41,730 bases of DNA from CALEMW01 sp035447065 (GCA_035447065.1 DAOTGJ010000030.1:1-41730); one strand, 5' to 3'. Positions 17,681-26,026 are shown, counted from the first letter of the stretch. Made by a program: numbers and translations. The notes: generated by a model not told the origin, from the letters alone.

Positions 17681-18793
17681 ATGGACCGCCCCGTGACCAT
17701 CGCCTTCATCAACGCGCTGCCCGGCTGGGGCGGCGGTGAGAAGTGGTTCCTCCACGCCGCCGCGGCCATGGCCGCGCGCGGCTGGCGCGCGCTGGTGATC
17801 GGCCAGCCGGAGGGCGAGCTGGTGCGGCGCGCCCGCGGCCTGGGCCTGGAGACGCGCGGCGTGCCCATGCACGGCATCGCGGACCCGCGCACCCTGCTGG
17901 CCATGGGCCGGCTGCTGCGGCGCGAGGACGTGAGCCTGGCCTTCGCCAACCAGGCGCGCGAGATCCGGCTGGCAGGGCTCTCGCAGCTGGGCCGGCGCGA
18001 CTTCCGCCTCATCGTGCGGCGCGGCAGCCCCGACCCCATCAAGGACGTCTGGCACTTCCGCTACGTCTACACGCGGCTGGTGGATCGGCTGCTGGTGAAC
18101 TGCGAGGCGCTGGTGCCCCGCGTGTGCGGCGGCGCGCCGTGGTTCGACCGCGCCAAGGTGCGCGTGATCCCCAACGGGGTGGAAGCCGCCGCGCTGCGCG
18201 CCGCGGCCGACGCCGACCGCGTGCGTCCGGCGCTGGATCTGCGTCCGGGCGCCCCGGTGATCGCCATGATCGGCGAGGTGGGCTGGCGCAAGGACCAGGC
18301 CACGCTGCTGGAGGCGCTGGCGCGTCTGGCGCCGGACCGGGACTTCACGGCGCTGATCGCCGGCGAGGGTCCCGACCGCGCCGCGCTGGAGCGCCGCACG
18401 GCGGAGCTGGGCCTTACGGATCGCGTCCGCTGGCTGGGTTTCCGCACCGACGCCGCGGACCTCATGGCCGCATCCGACCTGCTGGCGCTGCCCACGCGCG
18501 AGGAGGGCTTCCCCAACACCCTGCTGGAGGCCATGGCCCTGGGCCTGCCGGTGGTGTCCACGCCCGTGGACGGGATCCCGGAGCTGGTCCTCCACGGGGA
18601 GACGGGCCTGCTGGTGCCGCCGCAGGATCCCGCGGCGCTGGCCGCCGCTCTTGCCGCGCTTCTGGACGATCCCTCTCGCCGCCGCGTCCTGGGCGAGGCC
18701 GGCCGCCGCCGCGCGGAGACGGAGTTCGACCAGACGCGCATCATGGACCGCGTGGACGCCCTCATCCGCGAGACCCTGGCCGACGGCAGGTGA
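17681..18793 (+). CDS. Glycosyltransferase, GT4 family
   Basis: 370 residues, start supported by GCGGAGGAGCCC. It shows a GT-B fold. The N-terminal domain has a glycine-rich acceptor-side loop (NALPGWGGGEKWFLHAAAAM), the C-terminal domain starts near VIPNGVEA, and the GT4 signature E-x7-E is in EEGFPNTLLEAMALGLPVVS. It transfers a sugar from a nucleotide donor to an unknown acceptor, probably at the inner face of the membrane during glycan assembly. No other glycan genes are adjacent, so the substrate cannot be narrowed. No membrane segment is seen. Confidence 0.9.
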   Translation: MDRPVTIAFINALPGWGGGEKWFLHAAAAMAARGWRALVIGQPEGELVRRARGLGLETRGVPMHGIADPRTLLAMGRLLRREDVSLAFANQAREIRLAGLSQLGRRDFRLIVRRGSPDPIKDVWHFRYVYTRLVDRLLVNCEALVPRVCGGAPWFDRAKVRVIPNGVEAAALRAAADADRVRPALDLRPGAPVIAMIGEVGWRKDQATLLEALARLAPDRDFTALIAGEGPDRAALERRTAELGLTDRVRWLGFRTDAADLMAASDLLALPTREEGFPNTLLEAMALGLPVVSTPVDGIPELVLHGETGLLVPPQDPAALAAALAALLDDPSRRRVLGEAGRRRAETEFDQTRIMDRVDALIRETLADGR

Positions 18794-18841
18794 CGCGGGC
18801 TCCCCCTGCGGGTATCATGCCCGCTGACCGAGGAGGCCGCC

Positions 18842-20914
18842 GTGACCGAGACCCAGCCCAGGATCCTGATCGTCGACGACGACCCCGACTTCCGCGCCGC
18901 CCTGGCCGCGCGCCTGCGCTCGCGCGACTTCCACGTGCAGGAGGCGGCCGACGCCGCGTCCGGCGTGCGCGCCGTGCGCGGCGACCGCGACCTGGACGCC
19001 GTGCTCCTGGACCTGCGCCTGCCCGACCAGCCCGGCGAGCGCGCCCTGGTGGAGATGAAGCGCCTGCGTCCCGAGGTGCCCGTGCTGGTGCTGACCGGCT
19101 ACGGCAGCATCGAGACGGCCATGGCCACGGGCAGCGCCGGCGCCTACCGCTACTTCGAGAAGCCCGCCGAGTTCGAGGACCTGGTGGCCGCGCTGCACGA
19201 CGCCCGCCGCGAGAAGCGCCACGCGCTGGCCCGGGCCGACGTGCCCCTGGCCCGCAAGGGGGCCGGCGTGTGGCGGCGGCTGATCGGCGTGCCCAACTCG
19301 CGGCCGCTGGTGATGATCGCGGGGCTGCTGCTGCTGCTGGGAGCGGCGTGGCTGCCGCCGTCGGAGAGGCTCACGGACCTGCTCTCCCAGCCCCGCGGGT
19401 CGCAGGGGCCGCCGGAGATCGGCCGGCTGGACGTGACCGGCTACGTGGACTACCACAAGATGGCCGAGGGCCAGAGCATCGCCCAATACTTCAGCGCCAC
19501 GGCCCAGCCCACGGGGCTGCCCGACGGCGGCCGGGCGGGAAAGGGCGATCCCCTGCCGGTGCGCGAGGCCGCGCGCAAGGCGCACATGATGATCGCCCTG
19601 ATCGTCATGGCGGCCCTCTTCTGGGCCACGAGCGCCATGCCCGTGGGAATCACGGCGCTGGTGGTGGCGGTGGTGATGTATGCCTCGGGCGTGATGGCGC
19701 CCGACAAGATCGTGCAGGCCTTCGCCAAGGATTCGGTGCTGTTCATCTTCGGCATCCTGGTGCTGTCGCGGGTGATCATGGGCACCGGGCTGGACCGCCG
19801 CATCGGCCTGCTGCTGCTGGCGCCGGTGCGCAACCTGCCCCTGCTGCTCTTCGTGTTCCTGCCGGTGTTCTCGCTCACCTGCTCCTTCATCAGCGAGACG
19901 GTGCTGGTGGCCTTCATGATGCCCCTGTTCCTCATGGTGCACTCCCGCATGAGCGAGCAGCACCGGGAGGGTGACGGCCTGCGGCCCCTGCTGGTGATGT
20001 TCGCCCTGATGATCTGCTTCGCGGCGAATCTGGGCGGTCCGGGGTCGCCGGCGGCGGGCGGGCGCAACGCGGTGATGGTGGGCATCCTCTCCGATTACGG
20101 CGTGGCGCCATCGTTCCTGGAGTGGATGCGCTACGGCCTGCCCTTCGTACCGGTGGCCGCGTTGGCGGTGGGGATGTACTTCTTCCTGGCGTTCCGGAGC
20201 CGGCTCAAGGTGCGGTCGTTGGACGTGGCCGCGGTGGTGCGGCGCGAGAGCGACCGCATCGGTCCCATGACCCGCGACGAGTACGTGTCCGCGGCCGTGC
20301 TGCTGGGCGTGGTGGTGCTGTGGGTGACGGCCAGCGGACGCCTGGGCATGGGCGGACCGCCGGTGCTGGGCCTGGTGGCGCTGAACGTGCTGGGGATCAT
20401 GAAGTGGACCGAGGTGGCCAAGATCCACTGGGAGGTGGTCTTCCTCTACGCCGGCGCCAGCGCCATCGGCAAAGGGCTGGCGCTGACCGGCGGGGCCATG
20501 TACCTGGCCGACGGCATCGTGCAGCTCATGCCCGACGCCTGGCTGCAGGGGGCGGGCCTGCCCATCGTGGCCAGCCTGATCACCGGCACCGTGACCAACT
20601 TCATGAGCGACGGCGCCACGGTGGCGTCCCTGGGACCGGTGACCGTGCCCATGTCCTTGAGCGGCGGGCTGCATCCCTGGGCGGTGGGGTTCGCCACGGC
20701 CTTCGCGTCGTCGTTCGCGCATCTGCTCATCATCGGCACGCCCAGCAACGCGCTGGTCTACGCCATGAGCAAGGATCCGCTGACCGGCCGGCAGCTCGTG
20801 ACCCAGCGCGACTTCCTCATCCACGGCCTGGCGGCGCTGGTGATCAGCTTCGGCGTGCTGTGGTTCTGGACGTTCCTGGGCTACTGGCGCTGGGTGGGCT
20901 TCCCGGAGGCGTGA
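18842..20914 (+). CDS. Receiver domain fused to a DASS/SLC13-type anion transporter
   Basis: 690 residues from GTG 18842, with GAGGAGG upstream. Residues 5-120 are a complete CheY-like receiver: acidic pocket D12-D14, phosphoacceptor D57 (LLDLRLP), T85 (LTGYG), K107 (FEKP). A membrane segment follows (about 148-165), then a loop and, from about 245, a hydrophobic transporter of the divalent-anion:Na+ symporter type. It includes re-entrant-hairpin-like segments and IIGTPSNALVYAM. The two places where DASS proteins usually carry S-N-T read S351-E-T and S589-D-G-A-T. A receiver on the cytoplasmic end suggests phosphorylation-controlled transport. No histidine kinase lies nearby. The junction is in frame with no stop or second start signal. 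Confidence 0.85.
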   Translation: MTETQPRILIVDDDPDFRAALAARLRSRDFHVQEAADAASGVRAVRGDRDLDAVLLDLRLPDQPGERALVEMKRLRPEVPVLVLTGYGSIETAMATGSAGAYRYFEKPAEFEDLVAALHDARREKRHALARADVPLARKGAGVWRRLIGVPNSRPLVMIAGLLLLLGAAWLPPSERLTDLLSQPRGSQGPPEIGRLDVTGYVDYHKMAEGQSIAQYFSATAQPTGLPDGGRAGKGDPLPVREAARKAHMMIALIVMAALFWATSAMPVGITALVVAVVMYASGVMAPDKIVQAFAKDSVLFIFGILVLSRVIMGTGLDRRIGLLLLAPVRNLPLLLFVFLPVFSLTCSFISETVLVAFMMPLFLMVHSRMSEQHREGDGLRPLLVMFALMICFAANLGGPGSPAAGGRNAVMVGILSDYGVAPSFLEWMRYGLPFVPVAALAVGMYFFLAFRSRLKVRSLDVAAVVRRESDRIGPMTRDEYVSAAVLLGVVVLWVTASGRLGMGGPPVLGLVALNVLGIMKWTEVAKIHWEVVFLYAGASAIGKGLALTGGAMYLADGIVQLMPDAWLQGAGLPIVASLITGTVTNFMSDGATVASLGPVTVPMSLSGGLHPWAVGFATAFASSFAHLLIIGTPSNALVYAMSKDPLTGRQLVTQRDFLIHGLAALVISFGVLWFWTFLGYWRWVGFPEA

Positions 20915-20920
20915 GCCGGC

Positions 20921-21697
20921 TCAGATCAGGCCCGAGGCCAGCAGTGCGCCCATGGCCAGGAGCATGGCGAAGGTGAGGCGGCGCACGCCGCCCATGGTGG
21001 TCTTGCCCAGCAGGCGCTTGCCGATCACCGCGCCCAGGAAGGCCGCCGCGCAGCCGGTGAGCACCAGCGGCCCCGGCCGCCACGCCGACCCAGCCGCCTG
21101 CAGCGCTCCCAGGTAGACCGTGAGCCGCACGGCGTCCACAGCGAGGCCCAGCACCGCGTTGGTGCCCACGAACTCCGCGGGCTCGATGCGCGTGGACGCG
21201 AGGAACGCCGAGCGCAGCGCCCCCTGATGGCCCGACAGCCCGCCGAAGAACCCCGAAAGGGCGCCGCCCAGGGGCAGCCAGCGGCGGGAGAGGCCGCTCC
21301 TGCGCGCGGCCGAAGCCATCTCCAGCAGCCCGAAGACGATCATCAGCCCGCCCAGGGCCAGCCCCACCGGCGTGACCACGGCCTCATGGCCGGCGAGTCG
21401 GTAGGAGGCCAGGGGGGCGTCGGCGGCGAGTCGGCCCAGAAGGCTCGCGCCGAGCCAGGCGCAGATCACCGCCGGCAGACCGAAGACCAGCAGCACGCGC
21501 CGGTCCGCGTGCCGTCCCATCAGCGAGACCTTGAGCACGTTGTTGGCGCCGTGGACCACGGCGGTGGCGGCCACGGCGTCGGCCAGCGGCAGGAACAGGG
21601 CGAAGGCCGGCAGCAGAAGGGTGCCCAGGCCGAAGCCCGAGAAGAAGGTGAGCAGCGAGGCGAGGGCGGCCACGGCCGCGATGACCAGGTGCTCCAC
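20921..21697 (-). CDS. TSUP (TauE/SafE) family membrane permease
   Basis: 258 residues from GTG 21697, one base after the FecR-like gene's stop, so translational coupling is likely. About eight hydrophobic segments are seen, with the family pattern FFSGFGLGTLLLPAFAL near the start and GFFGGLSGHQGALRSAFL at the start of the second half. TSUP proteins export sulfite or sulfoacetate or move other small anions. A sulfur substrate is plausible but unproven, because the family is functionally broad. It is the last gene of a sigma/FecR/permease operon, suggesting it is the regulated output. Confidence 0.85.
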   Translation of the reverse strand: MEHLVIAAVAALASLLTFFSGFGLGTLLLPAFALFLPLADAVAATAVVHGANNVLKVSLMGRHADRRVLLVFGLPAVICAWLGASLLGRLAADAPLASYRLAGHEAVVTPVGLALGGLMIVFGLLEMASAARRSGLSRRWLPLGGALSGFFGGLSGHQGALRSAFLASTRIEPAEFVGTNAVLGLAVDAVRLTVYLGALQAAGSAWRPGPLVLTGCAAAFLGAVIGKRLLGKTTMGGVRRLTFAMLLAMGALLASGLI

Positions 21698-21698
21698 G

Positions 21699-22508
21699 TC
21701 AGCGGCGGGGGAGGGTGTGGTCGTGGTCCAGGCCCAGCATCTGGTCGCGGTGGGGGCCGGCGATGTCCAGCCTCTGCGGTTCGCCGCCGTCGCGCGGCAG
21801 GACCCAGCGGGTGCCGGGCTCCAGGGCGCCCAGGTCGCGGCCGTCGGCCACCACGCGGCAGTGGCCGTCCAGCAGGCAGATGCAGGTCACGTCGCCGTTG
21901 CGGAACACGTCCACCATGGTGCCGGTGACCACGGCGTCGCCCTCGTCCGTGCCCACCACCAGGGTGTTGCCCGCGAAGGCGGCGCCGGTGCGCACGCTGG
22001 CCTCGCCCGTCTCCACGTAGGCGTGCAGGCGGCGGTTCAACCAGCGGCCCGGAGGTTCGGGCAGGGTGAAGACGGTGCCGGGGGCCAGGCGCCAGAGGAA
22101 GGCGTCTGGGTAGAGCAGATCCACGCTCACGTCGCCCTCCAGCTCCAGGCGCGCGCCGGGACGCAGGCGGGACGAGAGCATGCCGGCGTCGGCCATGACC
22201 ACGCCGTCGATCAGCACGCGGCCCTCGCCGTGGAGGCCGGCCAGCTCCGGGCCGGCGTGGGTGCTCAGGCCGAGCACGGCCACGGCGATCATGGCGGCGG
22301 CCGCCAGCACCGGTCCGAAGAGGCGCAGCACGTTGCCGCCGCCGGCCGCGGGACGGTCCTGGGGACGCAGGGCGCCGGCCGTGAAGTCGGCCTTGAGGCG
22401 CCGGCGGAACTCGGGGTCCGCCGCCGGGCGCGACAGGCCGCGCACCGCGTCGCGGGCGTTGCGCTGGGCCGGCGTCAGTTCCATGTCCGTGTCGTGACGA
22501 TCGCTCAT
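21699..22508 (-). CDS. FecR-like membrane regulator (probable anti-sigma partner)
   Basis: 269 residues. ATG 22508 overlaps the sigma gene's stop (ATGA), which fixes the start. The N-terminal cytoplasmic part (1-58) lacks the zinc anti-sigma HxxxCxxC motif. One membrane segment lies at about 62-84 (VLAAAAMIAVAVLGL). The outer part has the FecR beta domain (YVETGEASVRTG, VTGTMVDVFRNGDVTCICLL) with two close cysteines. The tail is His/Asp-rich (GLDHDHTL). By context it should hold or signal to the co-encoded sigma factor in response to an envelope cue. The cue is unknown. Confidence 0.8.
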   Translation of the reverse strand: MSDRHDTDMELTPAQRNARDAVRGLSRPAADPEFRRRLKADFTAGALRPQDRPAAGGGNVLRLFGPVLAAAAMIAVAVLGLSTHAGPELAGLHGEGRVLIDGVVMADAGMLSSRLRPGARLELEGDVSVDLLYPDAFLWRLAPGTVFTLPEPPGRWLNRRLHAYVETGEASVRTGAAFAGNTLVVGTDEGDAVVTGTMVDVFRNGDVTCICLLDGHCRVVADGRDLGALEPGTRWVLPRDGGEPQRLDIAGPHRDQMLGLDHDHTLPRR

Positions 22509-23086
22509 GGCCACTCGTCTCCGAGCAGGTCTCCCAGGGCGGCCAGCGCGCGCGAGTAGCGCTTGCGGACCGCCGCGTTGGTGGCGCCGGTCATGCCGGC
22601 GATGGTGTCGTAGTCCAGCCCCTCGTACTCCCGCAGCAGGACCACCTCGCGCAGGGGGGGCGGCAGCTCCATCAGCGCGCGCTGCACGTGGGCCTCGCGC
22701 TCGCCGGCCAGCAGGTCCCGGTCCGGTGCGGCGGGAGCGGCGCCCAGGCTGTCCTCGTGGTGCTCCGGCGCCACGGCCGCGCGGCTCACCTTGGCGCCGA
22801 AGCTGCGCCAGTGGTCGCGGCACAGGTTGGCCGTGATGGTGCGGAGCCAGGGCAGGGGGTCGCGGTCCGGGTCCACGGACTCGGCGGCCCGATGCACCTT
22901 GAGGAAGACCTCCTGCGTCACGTCCTCCGCCAATCCCGGCCGGCCGAGCATGCGCAGGGCCAGGCCGTACACCGTGTCGAAGGCGAACTCGAAGAGCTCG
23001 CCCAGCGCCTCCGGATCGCGCCGGCGGACGCCCGCGAGCACGTCGCGGGACAGGCCGGCGGCCGCGGATTCGCGCCGTTCCTTCAT
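22505..23086 (-). CDS. ECF-type sigma-70 family RNA polymerase sigma factor
   Basis: 193 residues from ATG 23086 (MKERRESAAAGL); the frame is open further upstream but without protein character. Region 2 is at about 28-92 (AEDVTQEVFLKVHRA, LPWLRTITANLCRDHWR) and region 4 at about 132-185 (LPPPLREVVLLREYEGLDYDTIAGMTGA). Regions 1 and 3 are absent, the ECF layout. Its stop overlaps the FecR-like start, so both are made together. It probably drives its own operon and other envelope genes. Upstream, TGTCGGACG (23113-23121) and CGTCCGACA (23173-23181) form a 9-bp inverted repeat. Confidence 0.92.
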   Translation of the reverse strand: MKERRESAAAGLSRDVLAGVRRRDPEALGELFEFAFDTVYGLALRMLGRPGLAEDVTQEVFLKVHRAAESVDPDRDPLPWLRTITANLCRDHWRSFGAKVSRAAVAPEHHEDSLGAAPAAPDRDLLAGEREAHVQRALMELPPPLREVVLLREYEGLDYDTIAGMTGATNAAVRKRYSRALAALGDLLGDEWP

Positions 23087-23230
23087 CGGGTACGGACCTG
23101 GGGTGGCGTCTGTGTCGGACGATTCCGCACGTGGGATCCTCGCGGCGTGGGCCAGGGGCACCGGTCGGGGGACGTCCGACAGCAAACAGGAAACCGCTGC
23201 GGATGGCAACCGGACATCGCGGAAACGACG

Positions 23231-23260
23231 ACGGCCCCCGGCGCGGACGCCGAGGGCCGT
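23231..23260 (-). terminator. Terminator after the HU-like gene
   Basis: A 13-position stem (23231-23243 with 23248-23260) with one mismatch and loop CGGA. Reading leftward, GTCGTCGTTTCC follows. Confidence 0.6.
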
Positions 23261-23285
23261 GGTCCGGTCAGGCTCAGGCGAACGC

Positions 23286-23651
23286 CTACAGCATGTCCTT
23301 GATGGCCTTCATGGGGCGCACCTTCACGGTGCGGGAAGCCGCGCGGGGCTTCTGCTTGACCATCTCGCCGGTGAACGGGTTCTTCACCAGCTTGCCGCCC
23401 TTGACGGCCGGCTTCTTCACCAGGGTCATCTTCATGAGGCCCATGTAGTTGAACTCGCCGTACTTCTTCACGGACTTCGACATGATGTCGGTCACGGCGT
23501 CCATGACGGCGACGACGTCCTTGCGGGCCAGGCCGGTCTTCTCGGCGACGGCGCGGTAGACCTCGGTCTTGGTGGGCGGCTTGTTGGCGGCCGCGGCCTT
23601 GACCGGGGCGGGCTTCTTGGCCGTAGCCTTCTTCGTCGTCTTCGTGGCCAT
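23286..23651 (-). CDS. HU/IHF-family DNA-binding protein with basic N-terminal tail
   Basis: 121 residues. ATG 23651 is preceded by AGGAGG. Residues 1-28 are a Lys/Ala/Pro-rich tail (MATKTTKKATAKKPAPVKAA), followed by the HU fold (TKTEVYRAVAEKTGLARKDV ... NPFTGEMV, then VKVRPMKAIKDML). It would bind and bend DNA as a nucleoid protein. The beta-arm differs from classic HU: the usual R-x-G-R-N-P region reads GKLVKNPFTGE. The basic tail resembles histone-H1-like extensions on other bacterial HU proteins and could add non-specific DNA compaction. Confidence 0.9.
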   Translation of the reverse strand: MATKTTKKATAKKPAPVKAAAANKPPTKTEVYRAVAEKTGLARKDVVAVMDAVTDIMSKSVKKYGEFNYMGLMKMTLVKKPAVKGGKLVKNPFTGEMVKQKPRAASRTVKVRPMKAIKDML

Positions 23652-23774
23652 GTCGCTTTCCTCCTGAGTAGCGGACCCCGGAAGCCGAATGCCTCCGTAC
23701 AGTCGGGAATCTAGTGCGTTTTCCCTGGAAAATGCACGGAAAAATCGACGGCCGACCAAAAAAAACCGCGCAAA

Positions 23775-25139
23775 TCAGCGGGTGCGGAACACGCGCACGG
23801 GGGCGAGGTCGGGCCGGTCCACGGGACGCAGGAGGTAGGCGCCGGAGGGGACGGGGGCGCCGCGGTCGTCGCGTCCGTCCCAGCGCACCGCGCCCGTGTC
23901 GCCGGCCGACGGACGCAGCTGCTTGACGGTACGGCCGCGCAGATCCACCACGTCGATGGAGGGGGCGCGGTTGTCCTTGAGCGGCGGAACCACGCGGACC
24001 GCAACGGCTTCGCCGAAAGGATTGGGCGCGCCGATCAGGCGCGACGGCGCCGGCGCGGGCACGGTTCCGGTCACGTCCAGCAGCGTGCAGAGGTAGGGTT
24101 CGGCGCGCAGCTCGTAGCCGGTGAGGCTGCTGGGAACGTGGGAGCCGCCGGGGTACTCGTGGTAGGAGAACCCGGGCGCCGCGGCGCCGACGGCGGTCAG
24201 CGCGGCGGCCAGGGCGCGGCCGTGCTCCACCGGCACCACGTCGTCCAGATCGCCGTGGTGGAGCTGCAGCGCCAGCGGCGCGGCCACGTGCGGGACCACG
24301 CTCCAGCTCAGCAGGAGGTGGCGCGCCTGGGCCAGGGTGAGCGCGCCGGCCAGCCACGGGGCGGCGATGCGTTCGCCCACCAGCTCGCCCAGGCGGTCGG
24401 CGGTGCCGCCCGTGTCCACGAACTCCTGGGCGCCGGCCTGCACGTGGGGCAGGAAGAAGTCGCTGGGGCCGAAGAGCACCACGGCGCGGCGCACGCGCGG
24501 GTCGCGCAGCAGCAGCTCGCCGGCGGCCGGACCGCCGCGGCTGCGGGCGAAGGCCGACACGCGCAGGGGGTCGGTCTCCGGAATCAGATCCAGCACGGCG
24601 TTGAGCATGCCCATGGCGTCGTCGGCGTCGAAGGAGAAGGGGGCCGACGCGCCCACGCCCAGGCGGTTGCCCACCACGCTCTGGCCGTTGAGCACCTCGC
24701 CGCGGAACGACGGCGCCACCACGAAGAAGCTGTCGGCCACGCAGCCGTCGGGGAAGGTCTCGTCGAAGGTGAGCAGCCAGTCCATGACCAGGCCGTCGAA
24801 GCCGCCGTGCAGGGCGAGCAGCACGGGGTAGCGGCCGCCGGGCTGGTACAGCCGCGGGTAGCGCACGGCGCCGTACTGCTCGGCGCCGTTGAGCACGAAC
24901 CGCACGCCGGCCACCTGGAAGCCGCCGCCGCTGCCGGTGCTCTCGATCTCGTACTCCGACGGCACGGTGATGCGCGCGGACCAGTCGGCGGCCACGTCGG
25001 CCAGCTCCGCGGGCGTGGGCGCGCTGAAGAGGGGGGCGAGGTCGGCCTGGGCGCGGCAGGGCGCCGGGACCAGGGCGGCCGCGGCGAGCAGGGCCGCGGC
25101 CACGGCCGGCAGCGTGCGGGCGAGGGTTCGGGATGTCAT
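23775..25139 (-). CDS. Exported alpha/beta hydrolase with FlgD-like C-terminus
   Basis: 454 residues from ATG 25139 with GGAGG upstream; the frame continues upstream without protein character. Signal peptide about 1-30. The hydrolase core has an oxyanion region YPVLLALHGGFDG, a nucleophile elbow FARSRGG (Ser in A-R-S-R-G rather than G-x-S-x-G), an acid loop HHGDLDDVVPVEHG and a His in YPGGSH. This fits the PHB-depolymerase/prolyl-oligopeptidase-like group. The last 80 residues (VDLRGRTVKQL, WDGRDDRGAPVPSGAYLLRP) are the FlgD-like sorting domain. It is predicted to be an extracytoplasmic esterase or peptidase; the substrate is unknown. Confidence 0.85.
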   Translation of the reverse strand: MTSRTLARTLPAVAAALLAAAALVPAPCRAQADLAPLFSAPTPAELADVAADWSARITVPSEYEIESTGSGGGFQVAGVRFVLNGAEQYGAVRYPRLYQPGGRYPVLLALHGGFDGLVMDWLLTFDETFPDGCVADSFFVVAPSFRGEVLNGQSVVGNRLGVGASAPFSFDADDAMGMLNAVLDLIPETDPLRVSAFARSRGGPAAGELLLRDPRVRRAVVLFGPSDFFLPHVQAGAQEFVDTGGTADRLGELVGERIAAPWLAGALTLAQARHLLLSWSVVPHVAAPLALQLHHGDLDDVVPVEHGRALAAALTAVGAAAPGFSYHEYPGGSHVPSSLTGYELRAEPYLCTLLDVTGTVPAPAPSRLIGAPNPFGEAVAVRVVPPLKDNRAPSIDVVDLRGRTVKQLRPSAGDTGAVRWDGRDDRGAPVPSGAYLLRPVDRPDLAPVRVFRTR

Positions 25140-25195
25140 GCGGTATCCTCCATGGGTCCCCCATGATAGGGCGATTCTCGGATCCGGCAGCCCGC

Positions 25196-25223
25196 TTGCG
25201 TCCGGGGGATCAGGATATATATT
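25196..25223 (+). promoter_or_regulatory. Sigma70-type promoter for the rhodanese lipoprotein gene
   Basis: TTGCGT (25196-25201), 16 bases, TATATT (25218-25223), 40 bases before the ATG at 25264. Confidence 0.6.
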
Positions 25224-25263
25224 AGAACAATCGAAACTATGCACCAGCCCATCGAGGTGGAAC

Positions 25264-25950
25264 ATGCCCGCGACCCTGCGAACCCTGCCCCTGCTCGTCC
25301 TGGCCCTGCTGATCGCCGCCGGCTGCGGCGGCGCCGCCACCGACGACGGCGCCGGCATCTCCGGACGCATCGAGGACGGCCTGCGCGTGCTGACGGTGGA
25401 CCCCGCCGCCTCCGCCCAGGAGTTCACCATCTACCGCGGCGACTACGTGCGCGTGGAGACTCCCCACGGCGCCTCCGTGGCGCTGACCATTCCGCTTCTG
25501 GACGTGGCCAAGACCTTCCCCGCGGCCGACGGCGAGAAGGCCTACTTCAAGGTGCCCGATGCGGGCGACTTCCCCTTCACCACGGCGGCCGGAGGCACCG
25601 GCGTGATCCACGCCCTGGAACTGACCGAGGCGCGCTACTCCGAAGTGGGGGTGCAGGAGGCCGCCGACCTGCTGGCCGCGTCGGACCCCTTCGTGCTGGA
25701 CGTACGCACGCCGCAGGAGTACGCGGCCGGCCACCTGGAGGGCGCGGTGCTCATCCCCATCCAGGACCTGCAGCGTCGGCTGGGCGAGCTGGAGGCTCAC
25801 AGGCAAGAGCCTCTGTTCGTGTACTGCCGCACCGGCAACCGCAGCACGGTGGCGGCGCGGCTGCTGCTGGACGCGGGCTTCGAGCAGGTGATCAACCTGC
25901 GGCAGGGCGTGGTGGCCTGGGAGCGGGCGGGGCTGCCCTTGGAGCGTTGA
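25264..25950 (+). CDS. Rhodanese-domain lipoprotein with N-terminal beta domain
   Basis: 228 residues, start preceded by GAGGTGGA. Lipobox LIAAGC with C21. About 40-118 is a cupredoxin-like beta domain (FTIYRGDYVRVETPHGASVAL ... FPFTTAAGGTGVIH) without an obvious copper-ligand set. About 128-228 is a rhodanese domain with FVLDVRTPQEYAAGHLEGAV and active loop C-R-T-G-N-R-S. Rhodaneses move sulfane sulfur through the loop cysteine. The lipid anchor places it on the outer face of a membrane. Electron or sulfur carrier roles are possible, and the redox partner is unknown. Confidence 0.85.
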   Translation: MPATLRTLPLLVLALLIAAGCGGAATDDGAGISGRIEDGLRVLTVDPAASAQEFTIYRGDYVRVETPHGASVALTIPLLDVAKTFPAADGEKAYFKVPDAGDFPFTTAAGGTGVIHALELTEARYSEVGVQEAADLLAASDPFVLDVRTPQEYAAGHLEGAVLIPIQDLQRRLGELEAHRQEPLFVYCRTGNRSTVAARLLLDAGFEQVINLRQGVVAWERAGLPLER

Positions 25951-25966
25951 GGACGGCCGCCGCAGC

Positions 25967-25995
25967 CTGACAGGCCCGCGCGTCTGTGCTAGGGT
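25967..25995 (+). promoter_or_regulatory. Promoter of the SGNH hydrolase gene
   Basis: CTGACA (25967-25972), 17 bases, TAGGGT (25990-25995) with TG at the extended position (TGTGCTAGGGT). It belongs to the box family at 6514, 11214 and 32480. Confidence 0.55.
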
Positions 25996-26022
25996 CCTCC
26001 CGTCTCGTCACGGGAGGACCCT
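25991..26022 (+). promoter_or_regulatory. Perfect 13-bp inverted repeat over the -10 and ribosome binding site
   Basis: AGGGTCCTCCCGT (25991-26003) and ACGGGAGGACCCT (26010-26022) pair perfectly around CTCGTC. The right arm contains the Shine-Dalgarno; the left arm overlaps the predicted -10. With transcription starting near 26002 the RNA hairpin would not form, so an operator is the likelier reading. Confidence 0.4.
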
Positions 26023-26026
26023 TTCC

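Noticed and set aside
18815..20824. 669-codon frame antisense to the receiver-transporter gene
   Set aside because: Low-complexity His/Gln/Ala/Gly composition without motifs; the sense strand is clearly coding.
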